DNA from: Rugalucina vietnamica | Lineage: Eukaryota; Mollusca; Bivalvia; Lucinida; Lucinidae | DNA: 64,000 nucleotides | Direction of reading: 5' to 3' | Assembly (NCBI GenBank): GCA_964017185.1 | Contig: OZ024869.1 | Location: forward strand, 53,656,761-53,720,760 | Part shown: in pieces, positions 12,245 to 22,700 of the stretch | How positions within the stretch are numbered: the first letter of the stretch is position 1 | Layout of the letters: every line of letters begins with the position of its first letter | Notes under the pieces: model-generated | Told to the model about the DNA's origin: nothing | The model's input: the letters and a program-made list of their open reading frames with translations, nothing else | Databases searched by the model: none | Position numbers and translations under genes: made by a program

Positions 12245-12420
12245 AGTGCAGTGGACTGGCGCAGGGGTAGTGTCGGACTCTGGTCCGGGAGGTATCAGGT
12301 TTGATCCTCAGCCGAGTCGTCGTTCGTTTTGGCCTTGAGCAAGTCACAAATCCACAACTCCTGGGGTAAGGTAATGATCAGGAAATGATTGACCCAGTAC
12401 ACAGTAAGAAGAAAAAAAGA
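12245..12420 (+). repeat. tRNA-derived SINE
   Basis: Box A-like TGGCGCAGGGGTAGTG and box B GGTTTGATCC, spaced as in a tRNA, followed by the common SINE body phrase CCTTGAGCAAG and an A-rich tail of about 15 bases (GAAGAAAAAAAGAAGA). The flanking sequence to 12990 shows no gene that I recognise. Confidence 0.6.
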
Positions 12421-12998
12421 AGACAAATTTTAATTAATATGCACAGAGGCATTCGTTTTGATATACCTCTGATCTTTTTCTTGCAAATAGTTTTAATGAC
12501 ACACTCAAAACGTTTTTCCTTCACTTAATTCTTAAGCCGCACACCCCATGCCTTCACACCTATGGTGATGATCAGATATTTGATCGACTAAGTATCAGAC
12601 AAGTAAATGCACGGTGAATATGCCGAAGCGGCTCGCACCTACAGTCCTACAGCGCATTTTAGGGATACCATATAACCGAAAAGAAAATAATTCGTTAAAA
12701 ATAAGTTCCGTAAGTTTGATTTACCTGTACGAAAGCGAGGCACACCGCTGAATTTGAAAAACAATCAATAAAGATGCGACATTGATTGAGGCAATAGTTT
12801 TAATTTTCCATAAGTGCAGATCATCGTGTAGCCAAATTTTTATCTATTCTGTACGACATTAATGAAATATGCATTCTTGATCTTGTGTCTCCCATTTTCT
12901 CCAATTTCCAGAGGTTTTTATTTGGTGAGTTTTAACTTTATCAAGTCATGCAAGTGGTCAAATCTGCAAATTACAGGCGTTTCAGTTGAAATGATATG

Positions 12999-13541
12999 TA
13001 GTGTTGGGCAATCGGTTTGAAATTGCTATCGATTATCGGTTTATAATCGGAAGGGCTAAACCAACTAGCTATCGATTGTGCAATCGGTTCAACCAGCTGT
13101 ATATTGTGCAATTGTCCATATGTTTTTGAGCAGACTGAGGTGTCAAGGAGAGAGCACCCTTGTCTCTGTCAGTTAGGAATATCTATTTCGAACAATGCCA
13201 CTTACATGAACATAAGATGTAATGCATTTAGAAAATTTTACCTACATATAAACTGTTCTGATATTCTGAAGAAAATGAAAAAAAAAAAGAAATTTCTCCA
13301 ATGGAGCTATATATGCCAACTTAAGACTTCTAGAACATAGTGATGTATGACATCTACCTCATACTTTGAAATTTTTAGCTAACCTAAAAATTGGCAAATA
13401 TAAAATGCATAAAGTAAAATTTTCTACTTCCAGAGTACTGAAACCGATTACAATCGATTGCTGCATTTTACTATCGATTGTCTCTATCGGAAGCCCAAAC
13501 CAACTGACTATCGATTATAATCGATCATCGGCCCATCACTA
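12999..13541. mobile_element. hAT-like MITE (copy 1)
   Basis: Ends TAGTGTTGGGCAATCGG and CATCGGCCCATCACTA, with subterminal repeats of ATCGATTATCGG/TATCGATTATAATCGAT. It is homologous to 35780-36320. This copy's flanks (ATGATATG / CTATCTAT) do not match, so its target duplication has decayed. No transposase is encoded. Confidence 0.75.
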
Positions 13542-13644
13542 CTATCTATCTTCATATACTGAGTCGAACAATTTCTGATCATCATCTCAGGTGTTGGGTG
13601 GGTGCTATATTTTGAATTTAGCAAGATGGGATGAACATGAGGGA

Positions 13645-13990
13645 AGCGAGATAGCCGAGTGGTTAGCGCACTGGCTTCTTGTGCTAGAGGTCCCGAGTTC
13701 GATCCCCGCCGGCGGCGAGGAAAATTTGTTGGTCCGAGCTTGCTTCCCTTCGTGTCATTTGCAGGAATGACATGATACAGTGCGCCGTCCTTCGGATCGG
13801 GACGTTAACTGGAGGCCCCCTGTGCAGGGACAGCCATCCCCTGTGCAGGTTAAAGATCCCTACACAGGTTCTATCCTCATGCATGTAGGCTCATCCTGCA
13901 AACACACCGGAGTGTACAATGTACACCTCCCAAGAATAATCAGAAATTGATTGATGGGAGTAACAGGAAAACAAAAACAAAACAAAACAT
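13645..13990 (+). repeat. tRNA-derived SINE with conserved body domain
   Basis: A well-preserved tRNA-like head (GATAGCCGAGTGGTTAGCGC ... GAGTTCGATCCC) is followed by a body containing CCTTCGGATCGGGACGTTAA and paired CCTGTGCAGG motifs, and ends in an AAAACAAAAACAAAAC tail. The head resembles a Ser/Leu-type tRNA with a long variable arm. It is separate from the two SINEs to the left. Confidence 0.8.
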
Positions 13991-14149
13991 TCGGGATGGG
14001 CCATTAAAACTATTCAGAATCAGAATAGTTTACTGGTGACACGCCAAATGACATTATTTCACCAGGGGGTTCGGATGGGGGGAAAATTAGTCCCTTGAAC
14101 GCACGAGTGAAGCGAACTTGGACACACAATCATCTGGGGATCACCTAAA

Positions 14150-14260
14150 ACCCGTGACGACCTAAAACACGTGACGGTCTTACAATTTTACATATCCTAA
14201 AAGCCGTGACGCAAGGTCGTTCCGTGACGTTTTTGTCACGGGTTTTTCGGGTATGACGAT
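14150..14260. repeat. MULE left subterminal GTGAC motif array
   Basis: Five copies of the GTGAC core within about 110 bp next to the left TIR: four as GTGAC (two with CCGTGACG) and one as GTCACGGG. Subterminal repeats of this kind are typical transposase-binding sites in DNA transposons; binding is inferred. Confidence 0.75.
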
Positions 14261-14377
14261 TGCAAGACCACACGTGAGATAGCTTGTTATGTGAATTGGT
14301 AATAAATGGACAACGAATAAAAACTGTTTTGAAACATGTTATGGATATATATTTAAATTAAATTCAAATTATATAAA

Positions 14378-17362
14378 TTATCTATTCTTTCTGTTTTTCT
14401 TCCTCTTTGGGTTCACACATTTTCTGCAGTAGTAAGGAATTCCACTCTCTGGTATGTCATTTATGTCGAGACCCTCGCATTCTGGGTGATACCATATATT
14501 GCACTTGTCACATATAACATATTTGCCTTCTTCTGGCATCTGACAAGTGCAATATATTTTTAGGTAGGCAGAGTACCTCACGCCATCGGGGAAAGTGGAA
14601 TTCCTACTTCTTGCAGGAAATAGAGAGAACTCCTTCTGTTCAAAACAATGAATCAAATGCCCACGCATTAGTTCTGTATCATAATCCTGTGTGGTAGGAT
14701 CTGTCCCAAAGGCTTCAGCAACAGCGTTTGCAATAGCGTACAAGCCGCAGTCGTCGCTATTGTTTTGATACGCACAGTCCATAAACTTTAACAGTATCTT
14801 ATCATTGCGTTTAGGAGGACCGTCTCTCAATAGCTGACACACTACTTGTTGTGTAGGAAAACTCATGCTTGTGAAAGCAGAGTCATAAATCTTTACTTCA
14901 TTAGAAGATTTAACTTTCATTGTTGATAGTGTGAGCCAGTGTGACCCACCTTTTTGTGGGTCTCTATTTACTATCTGAATGAAGTTTCCTCTTGCTTTCT
15001 TGAATGTAAGATTGCTGGCTTTTAGACATGTATCAAGACTCCAAATGTGTGGAAACTGTCGTTTAAGCATCTCTTGTGCAGCGTCGATAATCCGGTCATT
15101 CAGCCAGGCACTTGGTAGATACAGGATACTTTTTTCTTCATCTTTTAATGTTATGTTACCAACAATCCAGTCAGGTCCGGCAACGGTATGTGGCGTCACG
15201 GGTTCTCTTGGTGTATCTACCGTGACCGTATGTGGCGTCACGGGTTTTCTAGGAGTATCTTCCGTGACGGTATGTGGTGTCACGGGTTTTCTAGGAGAAT
15301 CTTCCGTGACGGTATGTGGTGTCACGGGTTTTCTAGGAGAATCTTCCGTGACGGTTTGTGGCGTCATGGGCTTTCTTTGAGTATCTTCTTTGACGGGTAG
15401 CGGTGTCACGGGTTTTCTTGAAGTATCTTGGATCGTCACGGATTTTTTTCTAATCGTGACGAACTTGTCCATCGGTTCTTCTGGTTGTCTATCTGGTTGT
15501 TCCTGTTCCTCAAGGATGTAATCAAAATCGCCTGGCCTTGGTCGTTTTCTACCTGCTTTACTTTTCTTGTCTGCGGCACTCAAACTTGACATGTTGGGAG
15601 TAGGTTTCTGTTTGATTTCCATTCCAAGGGATTTCTTCACGGCAATAATATGATAGCAGCCTTTTATGGAGCATGAACATTTTTCTGGAAACAGGGTTAC
15701 GACTCTCGGTTGGTCGTCAGTACCTTTAGTTGTGAACGTTCCCAGTTTTGGTGAAAATACAATCCTGTCATTCTTTATCAGCTCATCGGCACGTGACATG
15801 TGAATATCAACTTTTGGCTGTTCGTCTACTATTTGGCGTTCTTCTTCAGCCTGATTTGTAATGAACTGGTTTTCTCTAATAGAATTGACAATATCCTGTG
15901 GCTGGCAAACAGCAAATTGAACAATGTCAGACATATCTATTCTTGCTGACACATACTGTGGCCTCAAATTATAATTACCAAGCCCAGCACGACCTCTGGA
16001 AATTTCCTTGATATAATACTGGTGTAATCGTAGGAACGATAAAACTACAACATCGACCGGTGCTTCTTTCCACTTGTTGAGGCTCTTCAGGAGTTTGTTC
16101 ATGCTCTCACTCTGGTTTTGGGTAATTCCACTGTACGGGTCAAACCTAGTTGTTTTCTCAATTGCCCATTTACATACCTTTGTCAAATTCGGCGAAATCC
16201 TGTCGTCAAAGTACTTTTTGAATTCGTCCAACCATGATTCCTGCAGCTGGTCTATTGCCTCCAAACACTTTTCTCTATTGTCTTGTCCAAATATACAACG
16301 GAGATGATCTTTATAGATGTTGACCTCTTTTTTTGAACACCCCTTATCAGTAAGCCACCTACTACAATCTTGTAAGATGTGATTCCAACATCGGACATCA
16401 ATGAGATTTGGAACAGCCGACATTGCATTGATGATTCCAGTTTCACTGTCGGTTGCACAAGCAATTGGCCTTTTTGGTAGTTTCACTTTTTCTCTCAAGA
16501 AGTTGAAGAAGATTTCATGATGCTGTTGAAATTTACGTTCATGTATAAGAAACAATGCTGGCATGCAAGGATTTTCTCTGAAGATAATGTGCCTGAAAAT
16601 CAGAGCTGATACATAGAAATCTCCTAACTGGAATGTTGTGTCGTAGCTAAGACATTGTTCTGTAGTATCAAAATAAAGTACCTTTTCCAGTTCATCTAAC
16701 ATGAGTGAGTGTCCACATATTACAACTAAGTTCGGGAATGTGTGAATGGCATGGATGAACTCATTGCTGCTGTCCCGTGCTATGGCGTGTATGTTGAATA
16801 GGGAATCTCTGGATATCCTCATTTCATTGTTTCCTTTATAACGGAGATTTTGAATCTGCTTCAAATTCCTTGGCATTTCCTCTTCGTGGATTTCATTTTT
16901 ATAAACGGCATTTGGATCTTCCGACTTTGTTTGTTTCAACCATCTATCTAATGAACTGGGTTTGGTTCTGACAAATGGTCTGGCGGTGTTCTTTGCATTT
17001 CCATGAGCAAGCGATTGTGAAACTTCATCATTTCCAATATACTGTATCAGAAATGGGCCGTTATCCTGTCCGGGTTCATGAAAAACAAACTTTACAAACT
17101 CTTTGGACGCTCCATTTTCAGTGGCGATATAAAAGTACTTCTTCTTTATCTTTGGATTCTTTCTTGGCAACGCCACAGTCCCCTGATTTATCCAGCGATG
17201 GCCATCGGCACGCCAGTCTTGCGCCTTCGCCCCTTCTGCTTTGAATTTATAAAGCTCTCCTCCTTTAGGGCGAAATGGTAATGATGTGACTGGTTCTGTG
17301 TCCGGGTCTCTTAAATTTTCTATGATCGCTTCAGCCGAAAAATTCCTAAATTGTGTTTCCAT
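14378..17362 (-). CDS. MULE transposase with SWIM, Ulp1/C48 protease and PHD finger (994 aa)
   Basis: Begins at ATG 17362. Visible order: residues about 40-95 carry a WRKY-like stretch (DWRADGHRWINQG) without the usual zinc ligands. The MULE DDE core follows, with D241 in YDTTFQLG, D305 in ATDSETG, the CWNHI motif at 325-329 and a candidate E419 in NQSESMNKLL. A SWIM-type CSCSIKGCYH finger is at 562-571. A basic segment (KSKAGRKRPRP) follows. Residues 640-727 are 14-residue repeats of the type RKPVTPHTVTEDSP. The Ulp1/C48 protease (about 730-890) has H808 (GGSHW), D827 (KIYD), Q866 and C872 (DDCG). A C4HC3 PHD finger spans 938-982, then a Lys-rich tail. DDE and SWIM modules suit DNA binding and transposition. 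All protease catalytic residues are present, so deSUMOylating or related activity is possible. PHD fingers usually read histone tails. MULEs carrying Ulp1 are known in plants (Kaonashi group); I infer a related animal design. Confidence 0.9.
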   Translation of the reverse strand: METQFRNFSAEAIIENLRDPDTEPVTSLPFRPKGGELYKFKAEGAKAQDWRADGHRWINQGTVALPRKNPKIKKKYFYIATENGASKEFVKFVFHEPGQDNGPFLIQYIGNDEVSQSLAHGNAKNTARPFVRTKPSSLDRWLKQTKSEDPNAVYKNEIHEEEMPRNLKQIQNLRYKGNNEMRISRDSLFNIHAIARDSSNEFIHAIHTFPNLVVICGHSLMLDELEKVLYFDTTEQCLSYDTTFQLGDFYVSALIFRHIIFRENPCMPALFLIHERKFQQHHEIFFNFLREKVKLPKRPIACATDSETGIINAMSAVPNLIDVRCWNHILQDCSRWLTDKGCSKKEVNIYKDHLRCIFGQDNREKCLEAIDQLQESWLDEFKKYFDDRISPNLTKVCKWAIEKTTRFDPYSGITQNQSESMNKLLKSLNKWKEAPVDVVVLSFLRLHQYYIKEISRGRAGLGNYNLRPQYVSARIDMSDIVQFAVCQPQDIVNSIRENQFITNQAEEERQIVDEQPKVDIHMSRADELIKNDRIVFSPKLGTFTTKGTDDQPRVVTLFPEKCSCSIKGCYHIIAVKKSLGMEIKQKPTPNMSSLSAADKKSKAGRKRPRPGDFDYILEEQEQPDRQPEEPMDKFVTIRKKSVTIQDTSRKPVTPLPVKEDTQRKPMTPQTVTEDSPRKPVTPHTVTEDSPRKPVTPHTVTEDTPRKPVTPHTVTVDTPREPVTPHTVAGPDWIVGNITLKDEEKSILYLPSAWLNDRIIDAAQEMLKRQFPHIWSLDTCLKASNLTFKKARGNFIQIVNRDPQKGGSHWLTLSTMKVKSSNEVKIYDSAFTSMSFPTQQVVCQLLRDGPPKRNDKILLKFMDCAYQNNSDDCGLYAIANAVAEAFGTDPTTQDYDTELMRGHLIHCFEQKEFSLFPARSRNSTFPDGVRYSAYLKIYCTCQMPEEGKYVICDKCNIWYHPECEGLDINDIPESGIPYYCRKCVNPKRKKNRKNR
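15188..15470. repeat. In-gene tandem repeat carrying the terminal motif
   Basis: About six 42-bp units inside the transposase gene, each encoding KPVTPHTVTEDSPR or a variant. Each unit contains GTCACGGG and CCGTGACGG, so the motif found at the element ends recurs here in alternating orientation (11 exact GTGAC/GTCAC cores by my count). The codons used are CCC-GTG-ACA (PVT) and ACC-GTC-ACG (TVT). Confidence 0.85.
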
Positions 17363-17449
17363 GTCGTTTCATTCTTCTTAATAATGGCGGATTATGTTAC
17401 TATGACGCCGACGTCGCTACGTTTCTTTCTAACGTTCCGGTAATTGTTT

Positions 17450-17652
17450 AAATGGCCGTGACGACCCGATGAATAATAGAGACATTTCCCGTGACTTTCC
17501 GTGACTTATATAACAAAACCCGTGACAACCCGTGACGGAAAACATACCCGTGACGACCCGTGACTCTGCCGTGACGGTACAAACAAAACCCGTGACAACC
17601 CGTGACAATACCGTCACGGATATAATATTCGTCACGGGTTTTAGTAGATCTG
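17450..17652. repeat. MULE right subterminal GTGAC motif array
   Basis: Twelve copies of the core in about 200 bp by my count: ten GTGAC, mostly ACCCGTGAC, and two GTCAC facing them at the extreme end. They lie between the transposase start codon and the right TIR, so they also occupy its presumed promoter region. Confidence 0.8.
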
Positions 17653-19518
17653 AATCATCTGACATTTCAGCAGTAGAAAACAGAGAGTCAGGGAGGTCAT
17701 TCCAGTCCCTGATAGTCTGGGGAAAGAAACTACATTTATAGGCCTTTATACTAGCAGATGGAAGCTGAAATGCCTTGGAGTGGCTATTTCTACAACGCCT
17801 AGTCTTTGGGATAAGGTCATCTGTAGGTATTCTGGCTTTACCCTTCAGACCTTTGTATAGTAATATAAGTCGATTATCCGTCCTCCTTTTCTTGAGAGAT
17901 TCCCATCTGAGTTGTTCAAGAATGCCAGTCATACTACCTTCCTCGAAAGTATAATTCCTAGTTACAAATCTAGCGGCACGATTCTGAACCTTCTCCAATT
18001 CCTCCTGGAGGCATTTAGTATGAGGATCCCAAACAGAACTTCCATATTCCAGGACTGGGCGCACCAGTCCTTTATAAGCTGCTTCTTTAACATCTTGGGG
18101 GCAAGAAAATAAGTTTCTCCTCAAGAATCCAAGTGTTCTGTTGGCTTTAGTACAGATATTATTGATATGGGTATTCCACTTGAGGTCATTTGTAATTGTT
18201 ACACCTAGATATTTAATGCTATCAACATTTTCCAAAACCGTTCCCTCGAGGGTGTACGAGGCCTCAATTTTATTTATCCGCTTATTTGTCAGCTGCATCA
18301 TGTTGCATTTGACAGGTTGAAATCTCATGCCCCATTTTCGGGCCCAGCTCCCTAAAAGGTCAATGTCTTTCTGAAGTTTCAATGTATCTTCTACTGTTTT
18401 AATTTCACGGTAACAAACACAGTCATCAGCAAAAAGCCTGATTTGAGAGTCAATGCCAACGGGTATGTCATTTATGTACAAGGAGAACAACAATGGACCG
18501 AGAACGGTGCCCTGAGGGACACCAGACACAACAGGGGCCCAGTCAGATTTAACACCATTAACTACTACCCTTTGCTGCCTGAAGCACAAAAAAGCATTTA
18601 TCCATTCCAATGTCTTTCCACCTATACCATAACTAAACAATTTGCTTTTAAGAAGTTCATGTGGAGGGGTGTCAAAAGCTTTTTCAAAGTCCAAAATAAA
18701 AGTGTCAACCTGACCCTTTTTGTCCAATATTTTTGACCAATCATTTATCACTGTAATTAACCGAGTTTCACAACTATGCCATTTCCTGAATGCATGCTGT
18801 TTGTCCGACAAAAGATTATACTGGTCAAGATGACCCATGATATTTGAGCAGACAATATGTTCTAGAAGTTTGCAAGGAATACAAGTCAAAGAAACTGGGC
18901 GGTAATTACAAGCAAGGGACCTGTCACCTTTCTTGAAAAGTGGACAAATATTAGCAAGTGACCATTCCTTGGGGATTTCACTCGTATTGATTGACTGCTG
19001 GAAGAGATGTGCAAATACAGGTCCTAATTCTTTTGCCAATTCTTTAAGGACTCTAGGATGGAGTTCATCAGGTCCTAAGGCTTTAGATGGGTTCAGACCT
19101 TTAAGGAGTTTTGTTACTCCTTCCTTTGTTACAACAATTTCATCCATGAATGGGGCCGACCTATCCAGAAGTGGGACTTGGTTGTGTACCGTTTTGGTGA
19201 ATACATCTGTGAACTGTCCATTAAATTCTTCTGCTTTTTCGAAATCTGATTGAGCAATACCACTTCCATTTTTCTTTTTCAAAGGGGGAATGCCTTGGGT
19301 ATCTTTCCTCTGACTATTGATATACCTATAAAAATCCCTGGGATTAGCCTTAACGTCCCCTACCAAGTTATTGACATAAAGGTCATGCTGCTTCCTTATA
19401 TCAGCTTTTATTTCCCTTCTTAAGTTTTCAAATTTAGATCTAATTTTTGCACTTCCAGTTTTCTTATCTTTTGCATGAGTTATATTTTTTCTGCGAATCT
19501 TCCTCCTTATCTCAAGAA

Positions 19519-19745
19519 GCTAAACAGAGGCATACTAAAACGTATACCTCTGAACCCCTGATCTAAATGAGAGCCTTAAATTCTTCAGCAGTCTTTGATG
19601 AGACCACTGAAGAGGGAAGACTATTCCATAAAGGTATAGTCCTCGGGGGGAAAAAAGAATTCTTCAGAGCATCACTATAGGCCATAGCCTCCTGGTACCA
19701 TTTCTCGAACGGGACCAAATCTCAACCAATAATTTGATTTACACT
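19519..19745 (-). repeat. LINE 3'-end fragment
   Basis: The minus strand reads the usual LINE C-terminal phrase IPLWNSLPSSVVSSKTAEEF followed by a stop. It is a third LINE family wedged between the LINE that hosts the MULE and the CR1-like element to the right. No target duplications were found. Confidence 0.5.
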
Positions 19746-22700
19746 AAATAAAACATAAACTCTGTAATTTACCTGTAATCCAACGTCGAATGTAGGTTAC
19801 TCTGTAACCTGTGAAGACGCTTTTGTTAGATGTGTCCAGTATCGTGCCGATTCTCCCGGTATACAGCACGACTCATCGAATTTCGTTGGATGACCGTGCC
19901 AGTATTTATTCAGCCGACTTTTGAAGCTATTCAATGATGGAGCTGTTACCACTGATGCTGGGAGATGGTTCCAGTTATCTACGACTCTCATAGCGAATGC
20001 ATTGCCACGTACATTTAATCTTGCCCGTTTCTTAAATAATTTGTAGGGATGCCCCCTAGTTTGATGATGGTAGCCAATTCAAACAATTTATCCTTATTTG
20101 CTAGGTCTATTTTGTTCAAAATTTTGTAGACTTCTACCATATCAGCTCTGTCGCGTCTATATTCAAGGGTAGGCAATCCAAGTCGTTTCAGCCTCTCCGA
20201 ATAGTTGAGTCCTTTCAGTGATGGTACTATACGTGTTGCTCGTCGCTGAACATTTTCTATCTGAATTCTATCTTTTTTGTACAATGGCGACCAGACTACG
20301 CTGGCATACTCAAGGTGTGGCCTCACGATGGCCTTGAACAGAGCCAGGAACATTTCTTGACTTATGTATGTAAATGTTCTAAATATAATACCCAGGTTTC
20401 TATTCGCTATTGATACCTTGCTCGAGATATGTTTCCTAAAGTTCAGCTTATTATCGATCGTTACTCCGAGGTCTTTCTCATCGCTGACTTTATCGATGAT
20501 TATATTTCCATTTTCAGTTGGCATGAAGTAGTTCCTTTCCTCTGTTTCGGGTCCTACGTGCATGTGTTTACATTTTTTTATATTAAAGAACATTTTCCAG
20601 ATTATTGACCAGTCTTTGGAATTGCTTATATCTCCTTGCAGTTCTACTCGGTCTTGATTTCTCCTTATTATCTGGTACAACTTGGCATCGTCTGCAAACA
20701 ATTTGATCAAGCATCTCACAACTGATGGTAGGTCGTTGATATAGATTAGGAACAAAATTGGACCGAGGACACTTCCCTGTGGGATACCTGATGTCACATT
20801 TCGCCATTCTGTGTTCCTTCCATTTATTGATACTCTTTGTTTACGGTTTGATAGGAAATCTTGAATCCACATCAGAATATTATCTCTTATGCCATATCCT
20901 TTTAACTTTTCTAAGAGCCTCTTGTGGGGGACCTTATCGAAGGCCTTACAAAAATCCAAGTATATGATGTCTACTTCGCATCCTTGATCCAAGGCCCCGT
21001 AACATCCTCCATGAATTCTAATAGCTGCGTTACACAGGATTTGCCTTTAATAAAGCCATGTTGTTCATCACAGAAGAGGTTATTATTACTCATATGGTCC
21101 ACTAATGCGTCCCTGATTATTCGTTCCATGATTTTGCCTGGTACAGACGTAAGACTGATTGGTCTGTAGTTACACGGTTCATTCTTATCTCCGTTTTTGT
21201 ATATGGCTGTGACATTGGCACATTTCCAAATATCTGGTAGTTTACCTTCGGCTAATGATTTTTGATAGATGTGTGTTAATGGTTTACTTAACTCGATTTC
21301 GGTTTGTCTGATCAGATTCGGATGAAACATGTCTGGTCCTGGAGACTTACTTGGATTTATACGTTTCATGGATTTTAAGACTAAGTCCTCGTTGATTTCT
21401 ATCGTACTGAGAGTATTGGTATATGCACGTTCCTCGAAACTGGGTATAACATTGTCATTTTCTACCTCAAATACACTTGCAAAGTAGTCATTTAAAACAT
21501 TCGCTGTGTCCTGTTCATTGTTGGTTAATTCTCCATTGCCTTTATTTAGCTTACATACTGATTTTTTGGTCTTTGTTTTACTGCGTACATAACTCCAGAA
21601 GAGCTTATTGTTATCTTTTATCTTGAGAGCCAAGTCTTTCTCATGATTGTATTTTGAATTTTTTACTGCATTTGCTGCTCTATTTCTAGCCACTTTATAC
21701 TCCTCGAACCTTTCATTTGTTCTGCAATACTTCTATTTCAGCCATTTACGGTGTTTATTGTTTATAGCATCTATACACAGTCTAGACTTAGGGGTTTTAT
21801 TCTTGTATGCCTCATTAGATGACCTGCTCACTGGCACGTAAGATCCTATGTATTCATTTATTTTTTCAGCTAGGATATCCCATGAATCACACAAGTCTAT
21901 ACCTCTAAAGACACTGTCCCATTCAGTATCATGCAGTGCTTGGTTGATGCTAGCAGGGGTCCAGTTACTGGGCTCTAGGGCGAAAAACTTCGCCCTAGGA
22001 GCCCAGGAATCGCCCTGGGGAGCCCCAAGGGCTACTAAAACTTCGCCTGCTAATTTCTGCAACTTTTTTAAAAGCTTTACTTGTGTAAACAAATGGGTCA
22101 TCAAACGATGTCTAGTGCAATCAACTGGAACATTATCCCTACCTGTCAACACTTAAACAGCTGGCAGTTGGTTTGCTAATCCCTTCAGCATATCAATTAT
22201 CATTGATTAGGTCATAATTGTGTTAAAATTGACACATTTCAGTGATCATTCCACATGAGAGTGGTCACAGATTTACCTGTCATTTTTATCCGGGCCTATT
22301 TATCCATGCATTCAACATGTTCAAATGAGATCAATAAAGTCAAAGAAGCATTTGAAAAGTTTTCTCCACAATTATGCCTTTTTGATGTGGACAGTTATGT
22401 ATCCTAGTAATTGACATTTTGTGCCACAGTAGCTGTTTTTATTTTTTATTTAAAGATCGTTTTACAAGTTTTAGCTTTTACAAAATTGTTGACCTTTCTA
22501 TTTAGAGGTTCTTTATGTTTGTAAAATGATTTCACTGTTTCCCTAACTCCAAAATGCAGTCTGATAGAAATATTGCAGAATATTTCCTTTTTTTTTTATT
22601 TGGTCATTAAAAATACAAGGAGTGGAAAACTATGTTGTATTTCATTTTAAACCGAAACAATCCAATTTCGTATCATAAGTCGCTTTATTTGTCACTTCTC

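Larger units (their letters stand above)
14137..17652 (-). mobile_element. Complete MULE (Mutator-like) DNA transposon
   Basis: A 3516-bp element bounded by the perfect 9-bp duplication AATCATCTG (14128-14136 and 17653-17661). Its 24-bp TIRs match at 20 positions, including a perfect CTAAAACCCGTGACGA core. The 9-bp duplication is the Mutator hallmark. It carries a single 994-codon gene with no stop or frameshift, about 240 bp from the left end and 290 bp from the right. Many copies of a motif with core GTGAC fill both subterminal regions. Intact ends, intact gene and undecayed duplication suggest recent, possibly ongoing, mobility. It inserted in the 3' tail of a LINE. Confidence 0.93.
14030..19518 (-). 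mobile_element. LINE (Jockey/CR1-like) split by a MULE transposon
   Basis: The reverse transcriptase portion is 17662-19518; the 3' tail resumes at about 14030-14136 on the other side of the MULE. Motifs in order: NPSKALGPDELHPRVLKELA, LFKKGDRSLACNYRPVSLTC, FILDFEKAFDTPPHELL, VVSGVPQGTVLGPLLFSLYI, catalytic FADD, then the post-RT block YLGVTITNDLKWNTHI, RTLGFLRRNL, LVRPVLEYGSSVWDPH and FFPQTIRDWNDLP. The frame is open from 19518 to the MULE junction at 17662 and then reads on into MULE DNA until 17429. The endonuclease domain is absent, so the 5' end is truncated at about 19518, where a different LINE tail begins. A related 3' fragment at 53240-53470 preserves the unoccupied target site. Confidence 0.85.

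Noticed and set aside
13640..13720. Possible tRNA-Ser/Leu gene
   Set aside because: The head is followed by a conserved SINE body and A-rich tail, so it is SINE, not a tRNA gene.
14979..15400. Plus-strand open frames with WRHGF or VCGVTGFLGE repeats
   Set aside because: Antisense readings of the 42-bp coding repeats in the MULE gene.
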